A stretch of 64,000 bases of DNA from Pseudomonas sp. PDM05 (GCF_014851685.1 NZ_JACVAC010000008.1:124001-188000); one strand, 5' to 3'; shown: positions 1 through 9,044, numbered from the stretch's first letter. Program-made: numbers and translations. Notes: generated by a model not told the origin, from the sequence alone.

Positions 1-2
1 TA

Positions 3-881
3 TGGGCGGTGCGGCGCTTGATCGACGTCAACGACGCCACACGTGTCTACCCGGATTTCGCCCGACTCTATGGTGCACAGCTCCTGGGAGTGGACAACTG
101 GCTGAGCCAGTTGGGCGTTCGGCAGCATCAGCGACGCGGATTGGGGCTGGAGTTTCATCAACTGCGCGAATTTCGCGAGGGCGACAGCCTGCGCCAGATC
201 GACTGGAAGGCGACTGCACGGCAACGCACACCAATCGCCCGGGAATATCAGGATGAGCGCGACCAACAAATCGTGTTCTTGCTTGATTGCGGCCGACGCA
301 TGCGCAGCCAGGACGACGAGCTGTCGCACTTCGACCATGCGCTGAATGCCTGCCTGCTGCTCAGCTATGTAGCCTTGCGCCAGGGCGATGCGGTGGGCTT
401 ATGCACCTTTGCCGGTGAACAGTCGCGCTACCTGGCACCGGTCAAGGGCAGCAGCCAGTTGAACCTGCTGCTCAACGCAGTCTACGACCTGGACACGACA
501 CGACGCACAGCCGACTACGAGGCCGCGGCCAGCCAACTGCTGGCCCGACAAAAACGCCGCGCCCTGGTGATTGTGGTCACCAACCTTCGGGATGAGGACG
601 ATGAGGCTTTGTTGACCGCGGCCAAGCGCATCGGCCGCCAACACCGGGTGCTGGTGGCCAGTCTGCGCGAGGAAGTACTCGACCAACTGCGCCAGGTCCC
701 CGTGCAAACCTTGCCCGAAGCCCTGGCCTACAGCGGCACCGTCGACTACCTCAATACCCGGGATGAACTGCATGACCGCTTGAGCGCCCATGGCCTGTCG
801 GTATTGGACACTCCACCATCGGAGCTTGGCCCAGCCCTGGTGACACGCTACCTGGGCTGGAAGAAAGCGGGCGTACTCTGA
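3..881 (+). CDS. DUF58 domain protein, 5' end outside window
   Basis: The reading frame is already open at the left edge, so only the C-terminal ~290 residues are visible. The DUF58 hallmark REGDSLRQIDWKATAR is present, followed by a von Willebrand-A-like region beginning at IVFLLDCGRRM, where an Asp-containing MIDAS-like strand would lie. DUF58 proteins usually work with a MoxR-type AAA ATPase encoded just upstream, which would be outside the window; their biochemical role is poorly defined. No DUF4381 or VWA gene follows. The next gene is convergent and encodes a PilZ protein, an order I recall from the PA4323-PA4324 region of P. aeruginosa. The family call is firm; the function is unknown. 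Confidence 0.85.
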   Translation, partial: WAVRRLIDVNDATRVYPDFARLYGAQLLGVDNWLSQLGVRQHQRRGLGLEFHQLREFREGDSLRQIDWKATARQRTPIAREYQDERDQQIVFLLDCGRRMRSQDDELSHFDHALNACLLLSYVALRQGDAVGLCTFAGEQSRYLAPVKGSSQLNLLLNAVYDLDTTRRTADYEAAASQLLARQKRRALVIVVTNLRDEDDEALLTAAKRIGRQHRVLVASLREEVLDQLRQVPVQTLPEALAYSGTVDYLNTRDELHDRLSAHGLSVLDTPPSELGPALVTRYLGWKKAGVL

Positions 882-941
882 GAACAGAGCGCACGGCCTC
901 GGCAAGGGGCAGTCCCCAACCGGGCCGACAGCACGCGATAG

Positions 942-1319
942 CTAGGCTGAAGCCTGCAAAGGATCGAAACTGAAGTAATGCATCAATACGCTGATCAGTT
1001 GCCCATATTCCTCGGGCGCCTGGAGCACCCTGAACCCGGAATCGTAATGCTGCGGGTTGATGTCTTCATGACTCCACAAGCAGGTCGCCGTCAGGTCAAT
1101 AGCCTCAAAGGTGTCGCCAGGCACGGGAATCTTCAAGCGCAACTCGAAGTCCGCGTCGACCATCATGGGCAGCAGGCTGATCAACATAAGCCCGTCTGCC
1201 GAGACGTTACCCAAAAAGCCGATGGGCTTGTCAGTGAGGCGGTTGAATACTTGCAGAAAACAAGGTAGCTGATGCCGCTCGATCCGTCGGTCGGTAAACA
1301 TGGTGAGCTCGCCATCCAA
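942..1319 (-). CDS. PilZ domain protein, probable c-di-GMP receptor
   Basis: This small single-domain protein (125 aa from this start) carries both c-di-GMP-binding signatures of the PilZ family: the arginine motif RRIER near the N terminus and an N-x-S-x-x-G motif (NVSADG) about 30 residues later. It probably acts as a cytosolic adaptor that changes partner binding when c-di-GMP rises. An internal ATG six codons downstream (1301), which gives MFTDRRIERH, is an equally plausible start, since neither has a strong ribosome binding site. From memory the syntenic P. aeruginosa gene is PA4324, one of the listed PilZ proteins. The partner process (motility, exopolysaccharide or other) cannot be told from context. 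Confidence 0.85.
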   Translation of the reverse strand: MDGELTMFTDRRIERHQLPCFLQVFNRLTDKPIGFLGNVSADGLMLISLLPMMVDADFELRLKIPVPGDTFEAIDLTATCLWSHEDINPQHYDSGFRVLQAPEEYGQLISVLMHYFSFDPLQASA

Positions 1320-1527
1320 TGGCCATTAATCTGGCCGTGCCAGTGATTCGGAACGAGCGCGTATCTCTCGCTCTCCCTGGATATCGGAGTGACAACATAC
1401 AACCTTGTGTCACCAGACAACTGCCGAATCCGGGTCCCTCATTCGTTCGAATAGAAACTTGTACAAACGAACATCCGAAGGATAGCCCAAGACTGGCAAC
1501 GGGCCAGTTATTAAATGACGAATGTCA

Positions 1528-1902
1528 TCATAGCGAGGCCGGGCGCGTCTGGGCGGTGCTTGCTCCAGGGTAGTGCCCTAGCTGTTGCAAGGTATCGAGC
1601 CGCGCGCGGGCACGGTAGGCGTACTCACTCGACGGATACTGATTGATGATGAACTGATAGGTCTGCACGGCGTCGACAAACAATTTCTGGCGCTCCAGGC
1701 ACTGCCCACGCAACATCGAGACCTCCGGCTGCACATAACGCCGGGTACGGCTCTCGCGGTCGACCTGGGACAATTCCAGGGTGACGCGCTCGCAATCGCC
1801 GACCTTGTAGGCGCGATAAGCGTTGTTCAAGTGGTGGTCCATCGACCAGCGGGTGCAGCCGACAACACTGACGGCCAGGGCGGCAACGAGCAAAATTCGC
1901 AT
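1528..1902 (-). CDS. TPR-like lipoprotein
   Basis: This 124-residue protein starts with a short hydrophobic signal ending in a lipobox (VVGC, Cys 16), so it is predicted to be a lipoprotein. The remainder is helical and contains a tetratricopeptide-like pair around DAVQTYQFIINQYPSSEYAYRARARL, the pattern of TPR adaptor lipoproteins. An AGGAG ribosome binding site sits 7 bases before the ATG. It is divergent from pyruvate kinase and lies in the same position as a hypothetical gene in the PA4324-PA4329 region that I recall from P. aeruginosa. No enzymatic motif is visible. The specific function is unknown. Confidence 0.75.
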   Translation of the reverse strand: MRILLVAALAVSVVGCTRWSMDHHLNNAYRAYKVGDCERVTLELSQVDRESRTRRYVQPEVSMLRGQCLERQKLFVDAVQTYQFIINQYPSSEYAYRARARLDTLQQLGHYPGASTAQTRPASL

Positions 1903-2075
1903 GGGGGTTCTCCTGTCTTGTGCAATGTATCGACCCCTCGTCGAAAATCTTCAAGGTTGTTCGTAATCAGCCGCCGCGAAAACAAGTCAATCGTCGATAA
2001 GTAGTGCAAACGAACAATGACTACAACGAAAGAGCATAGTAGCCTTCCTCAGCGCTTGAACTCAGGAGTCTGTGC

Positions 2076-3527
2076 ATGTCCGTCCGTCGTACCAAAATCG
2101 TCGCCACCCTTGGCCCGGCCAGCAACTCGCCGGAAGTCCTCGAACAGCTGATTCTGGCTGGTTTGGACGTCGCCCGTCTGAACTTCTCCCACGGCACCCC
2201 GGACGAGCACAAGGCTCGTGCCAAGCTGGTGCGTGACCTCGCGGCCAAGCATGGCCGTTTCGTGGCGTTGCTGGGTGACCTGCAAGGCCCGAAAATCCGT
2301 ATCGCCAAATTCGCCAACAAGCGCATCGAGCTGAAGATCGGTGACCAGTTCACCTTCTCCACCAGCCACCCGCTGACCGAAGGCAACCAGCAAGTCGTGG
2401 GTATCGATTACCCGGACCTGGTCAAGGATTGCGGCGTCGGCGACGAACTGCTGCTGGATGACGGCCGCGTGGTCATGCGCGTCGACACCGCTACCCCGAC
2501 CGAACTGCACTGCACCGTGATTATCGGCGGCCCGCTGTCGGACCACAAAGGCATCAACCGGCGCGGCGGTGGTCTGACCGCTCCTGCCCTGACTGAAAAA
2601 GACAAGGCCGACATCAAGCTCGCCGCTGAAATGGAAGTGGACTACCTCGCCGTGTCCTTCCCGCGCGACGCAGCCGACATGGAATACGCCCGTAAACTGC
2701 GCGACGAAGCCGGCGGCACCGCCTGGCTGGTGGCGAAGATCGAACGCGCCGAAGCCGTGGCCGATGACGAAACCCTCGATGGCCTGATCAAGGCTTCCGA
2801 CGCCGTGATGGTTGCCCGTGGCGACCTCGGTGTGGAAATCGGTGACGCCGAGCTGATCGGTATCCAGAAGAAGATCATCCTGCACGCACGCCGCCACAAC
2901 AAAGCGGTGATCGTGGCGACCCAGATGATGGAGTCGATGATCCAGAACCCGATGCCGACCCGCGCCGAAGTGTCCGACGTGGCCAACGCCGTGCTCGACT
3001 ACACCGACGCCGTGATGCTCTCGGCTGAAAGTGCCGCCGGCCCGTACCCACTGGAAGCCGTGCAAGCGATGGCGCGTATCTGCGTCGGCGCTGAAAAGCA
3101 CCCGACCAGCAAGACCTCCAGCCACCGCATCGGCAAAGAGTTTGAAAGCTGCGACCAGAGCATCGCCCTGGCGGCCATGTACACCGCCAACCACTTCCCG
3201 GGCGTGAAGGCGATCATCGCCTTGACCGAAAGTGGCTACACGCCGTTGATCATGTCGCGCATCCGTTCTTCGGTGCCGATCTACGCGTTCACCCCACACC
3301 GCGAAGCCCAGGCCCGCGCGGCGATGTTCCGTGGTGTGTACACCGTGCCGTTCGACCCGGCATCGCTGCCGCCGCACGAAGTCAGCCAGGCGGCCATCGA
3401 CGAGTTGGTCAAGCGCGGCGTCGTGGAAAAAGGCGACTGGGTCATCCTGACCAAGGGCGACAGCTACCACACCACTGGCGGCACCAACGGCATGAAGATT
3501 CTGCACGTTGGCGACCCAATGGTCTGA
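2076..3527 (+). CDS. pykA: Pyruvate kinase
   Basis: The 483-residue product has full length for bacterial pyruvate kinase. It starts MSVRRTKIVATLGPAS, and it has the barrel residues NFSHG, the KIE active-site strand (LVAKIERAEAV), the metal-binding VARGDLGVEI segment and the substrate loop ATQMMESM. It converts phosphoenolpyruvate and ADP to pyruvate and ATP, the exit step of the Entner-Doudoroff/EMP lower pathway in the cytosol. The AGGAG site 7 bases before the ATG fixes the start. It is monocistronic: a lipoprotein gene is divergent upstream and a strong hairpin terminator follows. I use pykA because the neighbourhood matches PA4329; Pseudomonas has a second isozyme, pykF. Confidence 0.96.
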   Translation: MSVRRTKIVATLGPASNSPEVLEQLILAGLDVARLNFSHGTPDEHKARAKLVRDLAAKHGRFVALLGDLQGPKIRIAKFANKRIELKIGDQFTFSTSHPLTEGNQQVVGIDYPDLVKDCGVGDELLLDDGRVVMRVDTATPTELHCTVIIGGPLSDHKGINRRGGGLTAPALTEKDKADIKLAAEMEVDYLAVSFPRDAADMEYARKLRDEAGGTAWLVAKIERAEAVADDETLDGLIKASDAVMVARGDLGVEIGDAELIGIQKKIILHARRHNKAVIVATQMMESMIQNPMPTRAEVSDVANAVLDYTDAVMLSAESAAGPYPLEAVQAMARICVGAEKHPTSKTSSHRIGKEFESCDQSIALAAMYTANHFPGVKAIIALTESGYTPLIMSRIRSSVPIYAFTPHREAQARAAMFRGVYTVPFDPASLPPHEVSQAAIDELVKRGVVEKGDWVILTKGDSYHTTGGTNGMKILHVGDPMV

Positions 3528-3541
3528 GTGACTGCTGAATG

Positions 3542-3571
3542 AAAAAGCCCCGACTGGTTCGGGGCTTTTTT
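3542..3571. terminator. Intrinsic terminator after pykA
   Basis: An A-tract, GCCCCGA, a 4-base loop, then TCGGGGC and a T-tract form a GC-rich hairpin about 15 bases after the pyruvate kinase stop codon. The symmetric A and T tracts allow it to work in both directions, so it may also stop transcription coming from the crotonase side. Confidence 0.9.
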
Positions 3572-3606
3572 ATGCCTGGGTTTTTGTGTGGCGACAGAGG
3601 ACCTCA

Positions 3607-3630
3607 TCGCGGGCAAGCCCGCTCCCACAG
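3607..3630. repeat. Solitary REP element
   Basis: A single copy of the REP head, read here as the reverse complement CGCGGGCAAGCCCGCTCCCAC, lies between pykA and the crotonase gene. Unlike the other elements in the window it has no inverted partner nearby, so it is probably a REP singlet or a decayed REPIN. Confidence 0.8.
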
Positions 3631-3672
3631 TTTGACCGCGATCCCCTTGAGGCCAGACCAATCACCCAAGCA

Positions 3673-4422
3673 TCATCGCCCAGTGATAAAGGCCGACAAC
3701 GCCGCAACCGCCTCCGGCGACCTCAACCGCTGGGTAAACAACGCGCCCTCCTCCTCAATCACCCGCCGCAACTGCTCGCGATCCACGCTTTTCATCAACT
3801 GCTTGGTCACCTGCACCGCCCCCGGCGCCAGCGTCTCGAAACGCGCAGCCACTTCCCGCGCCTTGGCCAACGCCGCTTCGCCACTGCCCAGCGCCTCGGT
3901 CGCAATCCCCCACGCCGCCGCCTGCTCACCGCTGAACCCCTCACCCAACAGCAACAGTTCTGCCGCCTTCGCATGCCCCAGCAGTCGCGGCAGGATCAGG
4001 CTCGAGCCAAACTCCGGACACAGCCCCAGGTTGACGAACGGCATGCGCAACCGCGCATCCCGGCTGACATAGACCAGGTCGCAATGCAGCAATAGCGTGG
4101 TGCCGATCCCCACCGCCGCGCCCGCCACTGCGGCGATCACCGGTTTGCGGCAGTTGAGCAGGCTTTGCATGAAGTGAAACGGCGGACTGTCGAGGTCGGC
4201 AGGCGGTTGCTCGAGGAAGTCACCGATGTCATTGCCGGCGGTAAAACACTCGCTGCTGCCCTGGATCAGCACCGCATGAATGGCTGGATCTGCATCGGCC
4301 AACTCCAGCGCCTTGGCCAACTGTGTGTACATCCCACGGGTCAGGGCGTTTTTCTTGTCGGGGCGATTGAGCTGCAAGGTCAGCAGCCCACGTTCGCGGT
4401 GCTGCAGGATGGCGTCGGTCAT
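3673..4422 (-). CDS. Enoyl-CoA hydratase/isomerase (crotonase) family protein
   Basis: This 249-residue crotonase-fold protein has the usual parts: N-terminal LNRPDKKNALT, the first oxyanion-hole strand CFTAGNDI (around residue 60-67), the second AAVGIGTTLLLHCD (around 103-116) and the catalytic region NLGLCPEFGSS. A Glu in the P-E-F-G-S-S position with no obvious upstream Glu resembles enoyl-CoA delta-isomerases more than classical hydratases, but I would not fix the reaction. It probably acts on acyl-CoA esters in beta-oxidation side routes. It is followed 30 bases upstream in the genome by a 2Fe-2S reductase gene on the same strand, and the two are likely cotranscribed. The syntenic P. aeruginosa gene, by memory, is PA4330. 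Confidence 0.9.
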   Translation of the reverse strand: MTDAILQHRERGLLTLQLNRPDKKNALTRGMYTQLAKALELADADPAIHAVLIQGSSECFTAGNDIGDFLEQPPADLDSPPFHFMQSLLNCRKPVIAAVAGAAVGIGTTLLLHCDLVYVSRDARLRMPFVNLGLCPEFGSSLILPRLLGHAKAAELLLLGEGFSGEQAAAWGIATEALGSGEAALAKAREVAARFETLAPGAVQVTKQLMKSVDREQLRRVIEEEGALFTQRLRSPEAVAALSAFITGR

Positions 4423-4452
4423 GGCGATTCTCGCGGCTGTGGAGTTCAGCGC

Positions 4453-5385
4453 TCAACCACGGGGCAGGAACACGTCGGCCAGCAGTTGATTGCGCGGCAG
4501 GCCCGCCAGGAACAGGCGCTTGGAGAACGCGTCGACATGGGCGGGGTGTCCGCAGAGTAAGGCCAAGGTTTGCCGCGAAACAAGCCGCAGTTGCGCCAAT
4601 GCCTGGGTCGCCTGCGCCGCCGTCCACAGCTCCACCGTCAAGTTCGGATGCTGCGCGGCCAGCGCTGCCAGGGGTTCGGCCAGGTAATGCCCGGCGACAT
4701 CATGGGCCTGGTGAATCACGCGGATGGCGCCCTGGTGATCCTGGCGCAGCGCCTCACGCAATACCCCCCACAATGGGCCCAGGCCCGTGCCCGACGCCAG
4801 CAGCCACAACGGTCGGGCTTGCCAGTCCGGATCATATTGCAACGCGCCGCCACGCAACTCGCCCAGACGCAAACCGTCGCCGAGTTGCAACTGACGGGCA
4901 ATATCGGTGAATTCCCCAGGCTGACGGCAGTCGAGGTGAAACTCCAGGAACGGGTCCTCCTGCGGCAAACTCGCCAGCGAGTAAGGCCGCGCCACCTGCC
5001 CCGCCCACACCACCAGATGCTGGCCGGCGCGATAGCGCAGCCCACGTTCCGGTTGCAGACGCAGGCGCAGCACCGTCGAGCTCAACCAATCGACGCCCAC
5101 GACCTGCGCCGCCAAACCGTCACGCACCGGATCAAAGGTTTCGACACGCAGATCCGCGCTGACTTGGCACTGACAGGCCAACCGCCAACCCTCCAGGCGT
5201 TGGGCCGGGCTCAAGGCATCCGGCTGCCGATCGGAAACCTCGCCGGTACACCGCACCAGACACGCATGGCAACTGCCGGCGCGGCAACTGTAGGGCACCG
5301 CCACACCCGCCTGATTCAACGCATCCAACAGATTGCTGCCGGTGGCGACCGACCAGTGGCGTTCGCCGACGTGCAGTTCAGGCAT
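4453..5385 (-). CDS. 2Fe-2S ferredoxin-flavin NAD(P)H reductase
   Basis: This 310-residue electron-transfer protein has a plant-type 2Fe-2S domain first (Cys 34, 39 and 42 in SCRAGSCHACL and Cys 71 or 73 near LACQCQ). An FAD-binding barrel with RPYSLAS and a nucleotide-binding domain starting LLASGTGLGPLWG follow. This order is typical of the reductase components of oxygenases and of CDP-6-deoxyglucoseen reductase-like proteins. It would pass electrons from NAD(P)H through FAD to an unidentified partner. It is upstream of, and on the same strand as, the crotonase gene, and divergent from fumarase. No oxygenase gene lies nearby, so the partner is unknown. The matching P. aeruginosa gene should be PA4331. 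Confidence 0.9.
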   Translation of the reverse strand: MPELHVGERHWSVATGSNLLDALNQAGVAVPYSCRAGSCHACLVRCTGEVSDRQPDALSPAQRLEGWRLACQCQVSADLRVETFDPVRDGLAAQVVGVDWLSSTVLRLRLQPERGLRYRAGQHLVVWAGQVARPYSLASLPQEDPFLEFHLDCRQPGEFTDIARQLQLGDGLRLGELRGGALQYDPDWQARPLWLLASGTGLGPLWGVLREALRQDHQGAIRVIHQAHDVAGHYLAEPLAALAAQHPNLTVELWTAAQATQALAQLRLVSRQTLALLCGHPAHVDAFSKRLFLAGLPRNQLLADVFLPRG

Positions 5386-5525
5386 ATAAAGGTCTCAATC
5401 ACAGGGGATGGGCACAGGGAATCATGCCTGCGACAGTTTGACCATAGTCGGGTGTATCGGCCACCGTGCCGGGTTATACTGCCGCGCCTTTTTAGCGTCG
5501 CGCCTGCACCATTGGCGTGCCTTGG

Positions 5526-5570
5526 AAAGGTGGCTTCAGCCGACCGATGCACCCCACTGAAGCCACCTTT
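5526..5570. promoter_or_regulatory. Perfect inverted repeat in the fumarase leader
   Basis: Two exact 14-base arms, AAAGGTGGCTTCAG and CTGAAGCCACCTTT, are separated by 17 bases and end 33 bases before the fumarase start codon. The hairpin has A and T ends, so it resembles a weak bidirectional terminator or attenuator, but it lies within the presumed 5' leader of an expressed gene. It could also be a protein operator. The structure is seen directly; the role is inferred. Confidence 0.6.
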
Positions 5571-5602
5571 ATTGAATGTTCCCTTATAGAGGAGCGCGAC
5601 TC

Positions 5603-7126
5603 ATGACCGTGATCAAGCAAGACGACCTGATTCAGAGCGTTGCCGACGCCCTGCAATTCATTTCCTACTACCACCCCGTTGATTTCATCCAGGCCATGCA
5701 CGAAGCCTACCTGCGCGAAGAATCGCCAGCGGCCCGTGACTCCATCGCCCAGATCCTGATCAACTCGCGCATGTGCGCCACCGGCCATCGCCCGATCTGC
5801 CAGGACACCGGTATCGTTACCGTGTTCGTGCGCGTAGGCATGGACGTACGTTGGGATGGCGCCACCATGGGCCTGGACGACATGATCAACGAAGGCGTGC
5901 GTCGCGCCTACAACCTGCCGGAAAACGTCCTGCGTGCATCGATCCTCGCCGACCCGGCAGGCGCGCGTAAAAACACCAAGGACAACACCCCTGCGGTCAT
6001 CCACTACTCCATCGTCCCGGGTAACACCGTGGAAGTGGACGTGGCGGCCAAGGGTGGCGGTTCCGAGAACAAGTCGAAAATGGCCATGCTCAACCCGTCC
6101 GACTCGATCGTCGACTGGGTGCTCAAGACCGTTCCGACCATGGGCGCCGGCTGGTGCCCACCGGGCATGCTCGGTATCGGCATCGGCGGCACCGCCGAGA
6201 AAGCCGCGGTGATGGCCAAGGAAGTGTTGATGGAATCCATCGACATCCACGAGCTGAAAAAGCGCGGCCCGCAGAACCGTATCGAAGAGATGCGCCTGGA
6301 GCTGTTCGAGAAGGTCAACCAACTGGGCATCGGCGCCCAGGGCCTGGGTGGCCTGACCACCGTGCTCGACGTGAAGATCATGGACTACCCGACCCACGCT
6401 GCCTCCCTGCCGGTGTGCATGATCCCCAACTGCGCCGCCACCCGTCACGCGCACTTCGTGCTCGACGGTTCGGGCCCGGCGTCGCTGGAAGCGCCACCGC
6501 TGGACGCCTACCCGGAAATCGTCTGGGAAGCCGGCCCATCGGCCCGTCGCGTCAACCTCGACACCCTGACCCCGGAAGAAGTGCAGAGCTGGCAGCCGGG
6601 CGAAACCGTGTTGCTCAACGGCAAAATGCTCACCGGCCGCGACGCCGCGCACAAGCGCATGGTCGAGATGCTGAACAAGGGCGAAACCCTGCCGGTGGAC
6701 CTCAAGGGTCGTTTCATCTACTACGTCGGCCCGGTTGATCCGGTGCGCGAAGAAGTGGTTGGCCCGGCTGGCCCGACCACCGCGACGCGGATGGACAAGT
6801 TCACCCGTCAGATCCTCGAGCAAACCGGCCTGTTGGGCATGATCGGCAAATCCGAGCGCGGCCCGACTGCGATCGAAGCGATCAAGGACCACAAGGCCGT
6901 GTACCTGATGGCCGTCGGCGGTGCTGCCTACCTGGTGGCGCAAGCCATCAAGAAGTCGCGCGTGGTTGCGTTCGCCGAACTGGGTATGGAAGCGATCTAC
7001 GAGTTCGACGTCAAAGACATGCCGGTCACCGTTGCAGTCGACAGCAAGGGCGAATCCGTGCACATCACCGGTCCTGCCATCTGGCAGAAAAAGATCAGTG
7101 AAAGCCTGGCGGTAGAAGTGCAATAA
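5603..7126 (+). CDS. fumA: Class I fumarate hydratase (4Fe-4S)
   Basis: This 507-residue class I fumarase has the N-terminal alpha domain and C-terminal beta domain fused in one chain. The three conserved cluster-ligand regions are visible: ICQDTG (Cys ~66), GWCPPGM (Cys ~185) and PNCAATRH (Cys ~277). It interconverts fumarate and malate in the TCA cycle and is oxygen- and iron-sensitive. I chose the ATG giving MTVIKQDD because GAGGAG lies just before it; an earlier in-frame ATG at 5576 has no such site. The gene stands alone between a divergent reductase gene and a clear terminator. Class II fumarases are unrelated in sequence. The matching P. aeruginosa gene should be PA4333. Confidence 0.96.
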   Translation: MTVIKQDDLIQSVADALQFISYYHPVDFIQAMHEAYLREESPAARDSIAQILINSRMCATGHRPICQDTGIVTVFVRVGMDVRWDGATMGLDDMINEGVRRAYNLPENVLRASILADPAGARKNTKDNTPAVIHYSIVPGNTVEVDVAAKGGGSENKSKMAMLNPSDSIVDWVLKTVPTMGAGWCPPGMLGIGIGGTAEKAAVMAKEVLMESIDIHELKKRGPQNRIEEMRLELFEKVNQLGIGAQGLGGLTTVLDVKIMDYPTHAASLPVCMIPNCAATRHAHFVLDGSGPASLEAPPLDAYPEIVWEAGPSARRVNLDTLTPEEVQSWQPGETVLLNGKMLTGRDAAHKRMVEMLNKGETLPVDLKGRFIYYVGPVDPVREEVVGPAGPTTATRMDKFTRQILEQTGLLGMIGKSERGPTAIEAIKDHKAVYLMAVGGAAYLVAQAIKKSRVVAFAELGMEAIYEFDVKDMPVTVAVDSKGESVHITGPAIWQKKISESLAVEVQ

Positions 7127-7148
7127 GCACTTCCCTGCCCTAAAAAAT

Positions 7149-7183
7149 GGCGACTGCGGCTACACGGCCCAGTCGCCTTTTTT
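7149..7183 (+). terminator. Intrinsic terminator after fumarase
   Basis: GGCGACT pairs with AGTCGCC across a 15-base loop and is followed by six T residues. It lies 23 bases after the fumarase stop codon. Confidence 0.85.
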
Positions 7184-7277
7184 ATGGCTGGCACGCTGCC
7201 ACACAAACCCATTCGTCACAAGATTCAAGGCACGCATGATATGGTGCACTCCCCTCACTGCGCCTGTTCATCACCGT

Positions 7278-9044
7278 ATGATCGTGATCCCTCGCCCCCT
7301 GCGCCTGACCTTCTATTCCCTGTTGATCATCGCCGGTGCGCTGTTGGCCGCCGCCTTGGCCACCCGCCACGCCGAACGCCAAGCCCTGGTGGACGATGCG
7401 GCTCGTGCGAATCAGCAACTCGCGCTGTACGCCAATTCCCTGCACACCTTGATCGAACGCTACCGCGCCCTGCCCGCCGTGCTGGCGCTGGACTCGGAAA
7501 TGATCAGCGCGTTGAAAGGCCCGCTGGAGCCCGCAACCCAGGATGTGCTCAACCGCAAACTGGAACGCATCAACGGCGCCGCACAGTCATCGACCCTGGA
7601 GTTGATGGACCGCAACGGCCTCGCGGTGGCTGCCAGCAACTGGAACCTGCCGAGCAGTTATGTCGGGCACAACTACGCGTTCCGGCCGTATTTCAGCCAG
7701 ACCAAAAGCCAGGGCACGGGACGCTTCTACGCGGTGGGGGTGACCACAGGCGTGCCGGGCTACTTCCTTTCCAGCGCGGTGGTGGATGAACACGAGCAGT
7801 TCCTCGGCGCCATGGTGGTCAAGCTGGAATTCCCCGAGCTCGAGCGCGAATGGGCCCAGGGCAATGACCTGTTGTTGGTCAGTGACGCGCGCGGCATCGT
7901 GTTTATCGCCAATCAGCCAGGCTGGCGTTACCGCAACCTGCGACCGCTGTCGGAAACCGACCTGGCCGAACTCAAGGCCACCCGCCAATACGACAAGAAA
8001 CACCTGGAACCGCTGGACACCCAGCCCTTGCAGCGCTTTGACGACAACAGCCACCTGATGCGCGTCAACGGCCCCGATGGCAACGCCAATTACATCTGGG
8101 AATCCCTGCCGCTCAAAGCCGAAGGCTGGACCCTGCACCTGCTGCGCAAACCGCAATTCGCCTTTGAAGACCAGCGCAACGCCGGCCTGGCCGCCGCGGG
8201 CTCCTGGCTGGCCCTGGTGTTCCTGGTGTTGTTCCTCACGCAGCGCTGGCGCCTGGCCCGGTTGCGCCAGCGCAGCCGCGAAGAGCTGGAGCGCCTGGTG
8301 GAAGAACGCACCCAGGCGCTGCGCACCGCCCAGGATGGCCTGGTGCAATCGGCCAAGCTGGCGGCGCTGGGGCAGATGTCCGCCGCCCTCGCCCATGAGA
8401 TCAACCAGCCGCTGACCGCCCAGCGCATGCAGTTGGCCACCCTGCGCCTGCTGCTCGACCACGGCCGTGTGGACGATGCCTACAAGGCCCTGACCCCGCT
8501 GGACGAAATGCTCACACGCATGGCCGCGCTCACCGGCCACCTCAAGACCTTCGCCCGCAAGAGCCCCAGCGGCCTGCGCGAACGCCTGGACCTGGCGATG
8601 GTGGTCGACCAATCCCTGCACCTGCTCGACGCACGCCTGCGTGATGAAGGCATCGGCGTGGTACTCGACCTGACCCGCCCGGCCTGGGTCCGCGGCGACG
8701 CGATCCGCCTGGAACAGGTGCTGATCAACCTGCTGCGCAATGCCCTCGACGCCATGGCCGACAAGCCGCGCAAACGCCTGGAAATCCGCCTGCACGCCGA
8801 CCAGCAGCTGTGGCAACTGACCGTCAGCGACAGCGGCGGCGGGATCGCCGAAGAGCACCTGAACAGCGTGTTCGACCCCTTCTTCACCACCAAGCCGGTG
8901 GGTGATGGGCTGGGCCTGGGGCTGGCGGTGTCCTACGCCATCGTGCACGAATTGGGCGGGCGCCTGATCGCCGGCAACCGTGGCGACGGCGCGGTGTTTA
9001 CCCTGACGCTGCCAATCGCGCTGGAGACGCCCGACCTATGTTGA
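7278..9044 (+). CDS. DctB/MifS-type sensor histidine kinase
   Basis: This membrane histidine kinase has about 588 residues: a TM helix near the N terminus, a periplasmic double-Cache-like region of ~270 residues, a second TM near residues 300-320, a coiled linker, the H-box ALAHEINQPL (His ~373), and an ATPase domain with NLLRNALDAM and GLGLGLAVSYAIV. The start at MIVIPRPLR is preferred over an ATG 14 codons upstream because the first helix then begins the protein. It overlaps the response regulator gene by 7 bases, so the two are coupled. DctB sensors respond to C4-dicarboxylates. MifS, the P. aeruginosa relative tied to 2-oxoglutarate uptake, is equally possible and fits the adjacent KgtP-like permease. 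Confidence 0.88.
   Translation: MIVIPRPLRLTFYSLLIIAGALLAAALATRHAERQALVDDAARANQQLALYANSLHTLIERYRALPAVLALDSEMISALKGPLEPATQDVLNRKLERINGAAQSSTLELMDRNGLAVAASNWNLPSSYVGHNYAFRPYFSQTKSQGTGRFYAVGVTTGVPGYFLSSAVVDEHEQFLGAMVVKLEFPELEREWAQGNDLLLVSDARGIVFIANQPGWRYRNLRPLSETDLAELKATRQYDKKHLEPLDTQPLQRFDDNSHLMRVNGPDGNANYIWESLPLKAEGWTLHLLRKPQFAFEDQRNAGLAAAGSWLALVFLVLFLTQRWRLARLRQRSREELERLVEERTQALRTAQDGLVQSAKLAALGQMSAALAHEINQPLTAQRMQLATLRLLLDHGRVDDAYKALTPLDEMLTRMAALTGHLKTFARKSPSGLRERLDLAMVVDQSLHLLDARLRDEGIGVVLDLTRPAWVRGDAIRLEQVLINLLRNALDAMADKPRKRLEIRLHADQQLWQLTVSDSGGGIAEEHLNSVFDPFFTTKPVGDGLGLGLAVSYAIVHELGGRLIAGNRGDGAVFTLTLPIALETPDLC

Noticed and set aside
2049..3506. Long antisense frame over pyruvate kinase, and similar frames over fumarase (5492-7123), the receptor (24817-26343) and the LTA-synthase-type gene (43236-45383)
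   Set aside because: All are shadow frames rich in His, Gln, Val and Arg, with no ribosome binding site or recognisable domain.
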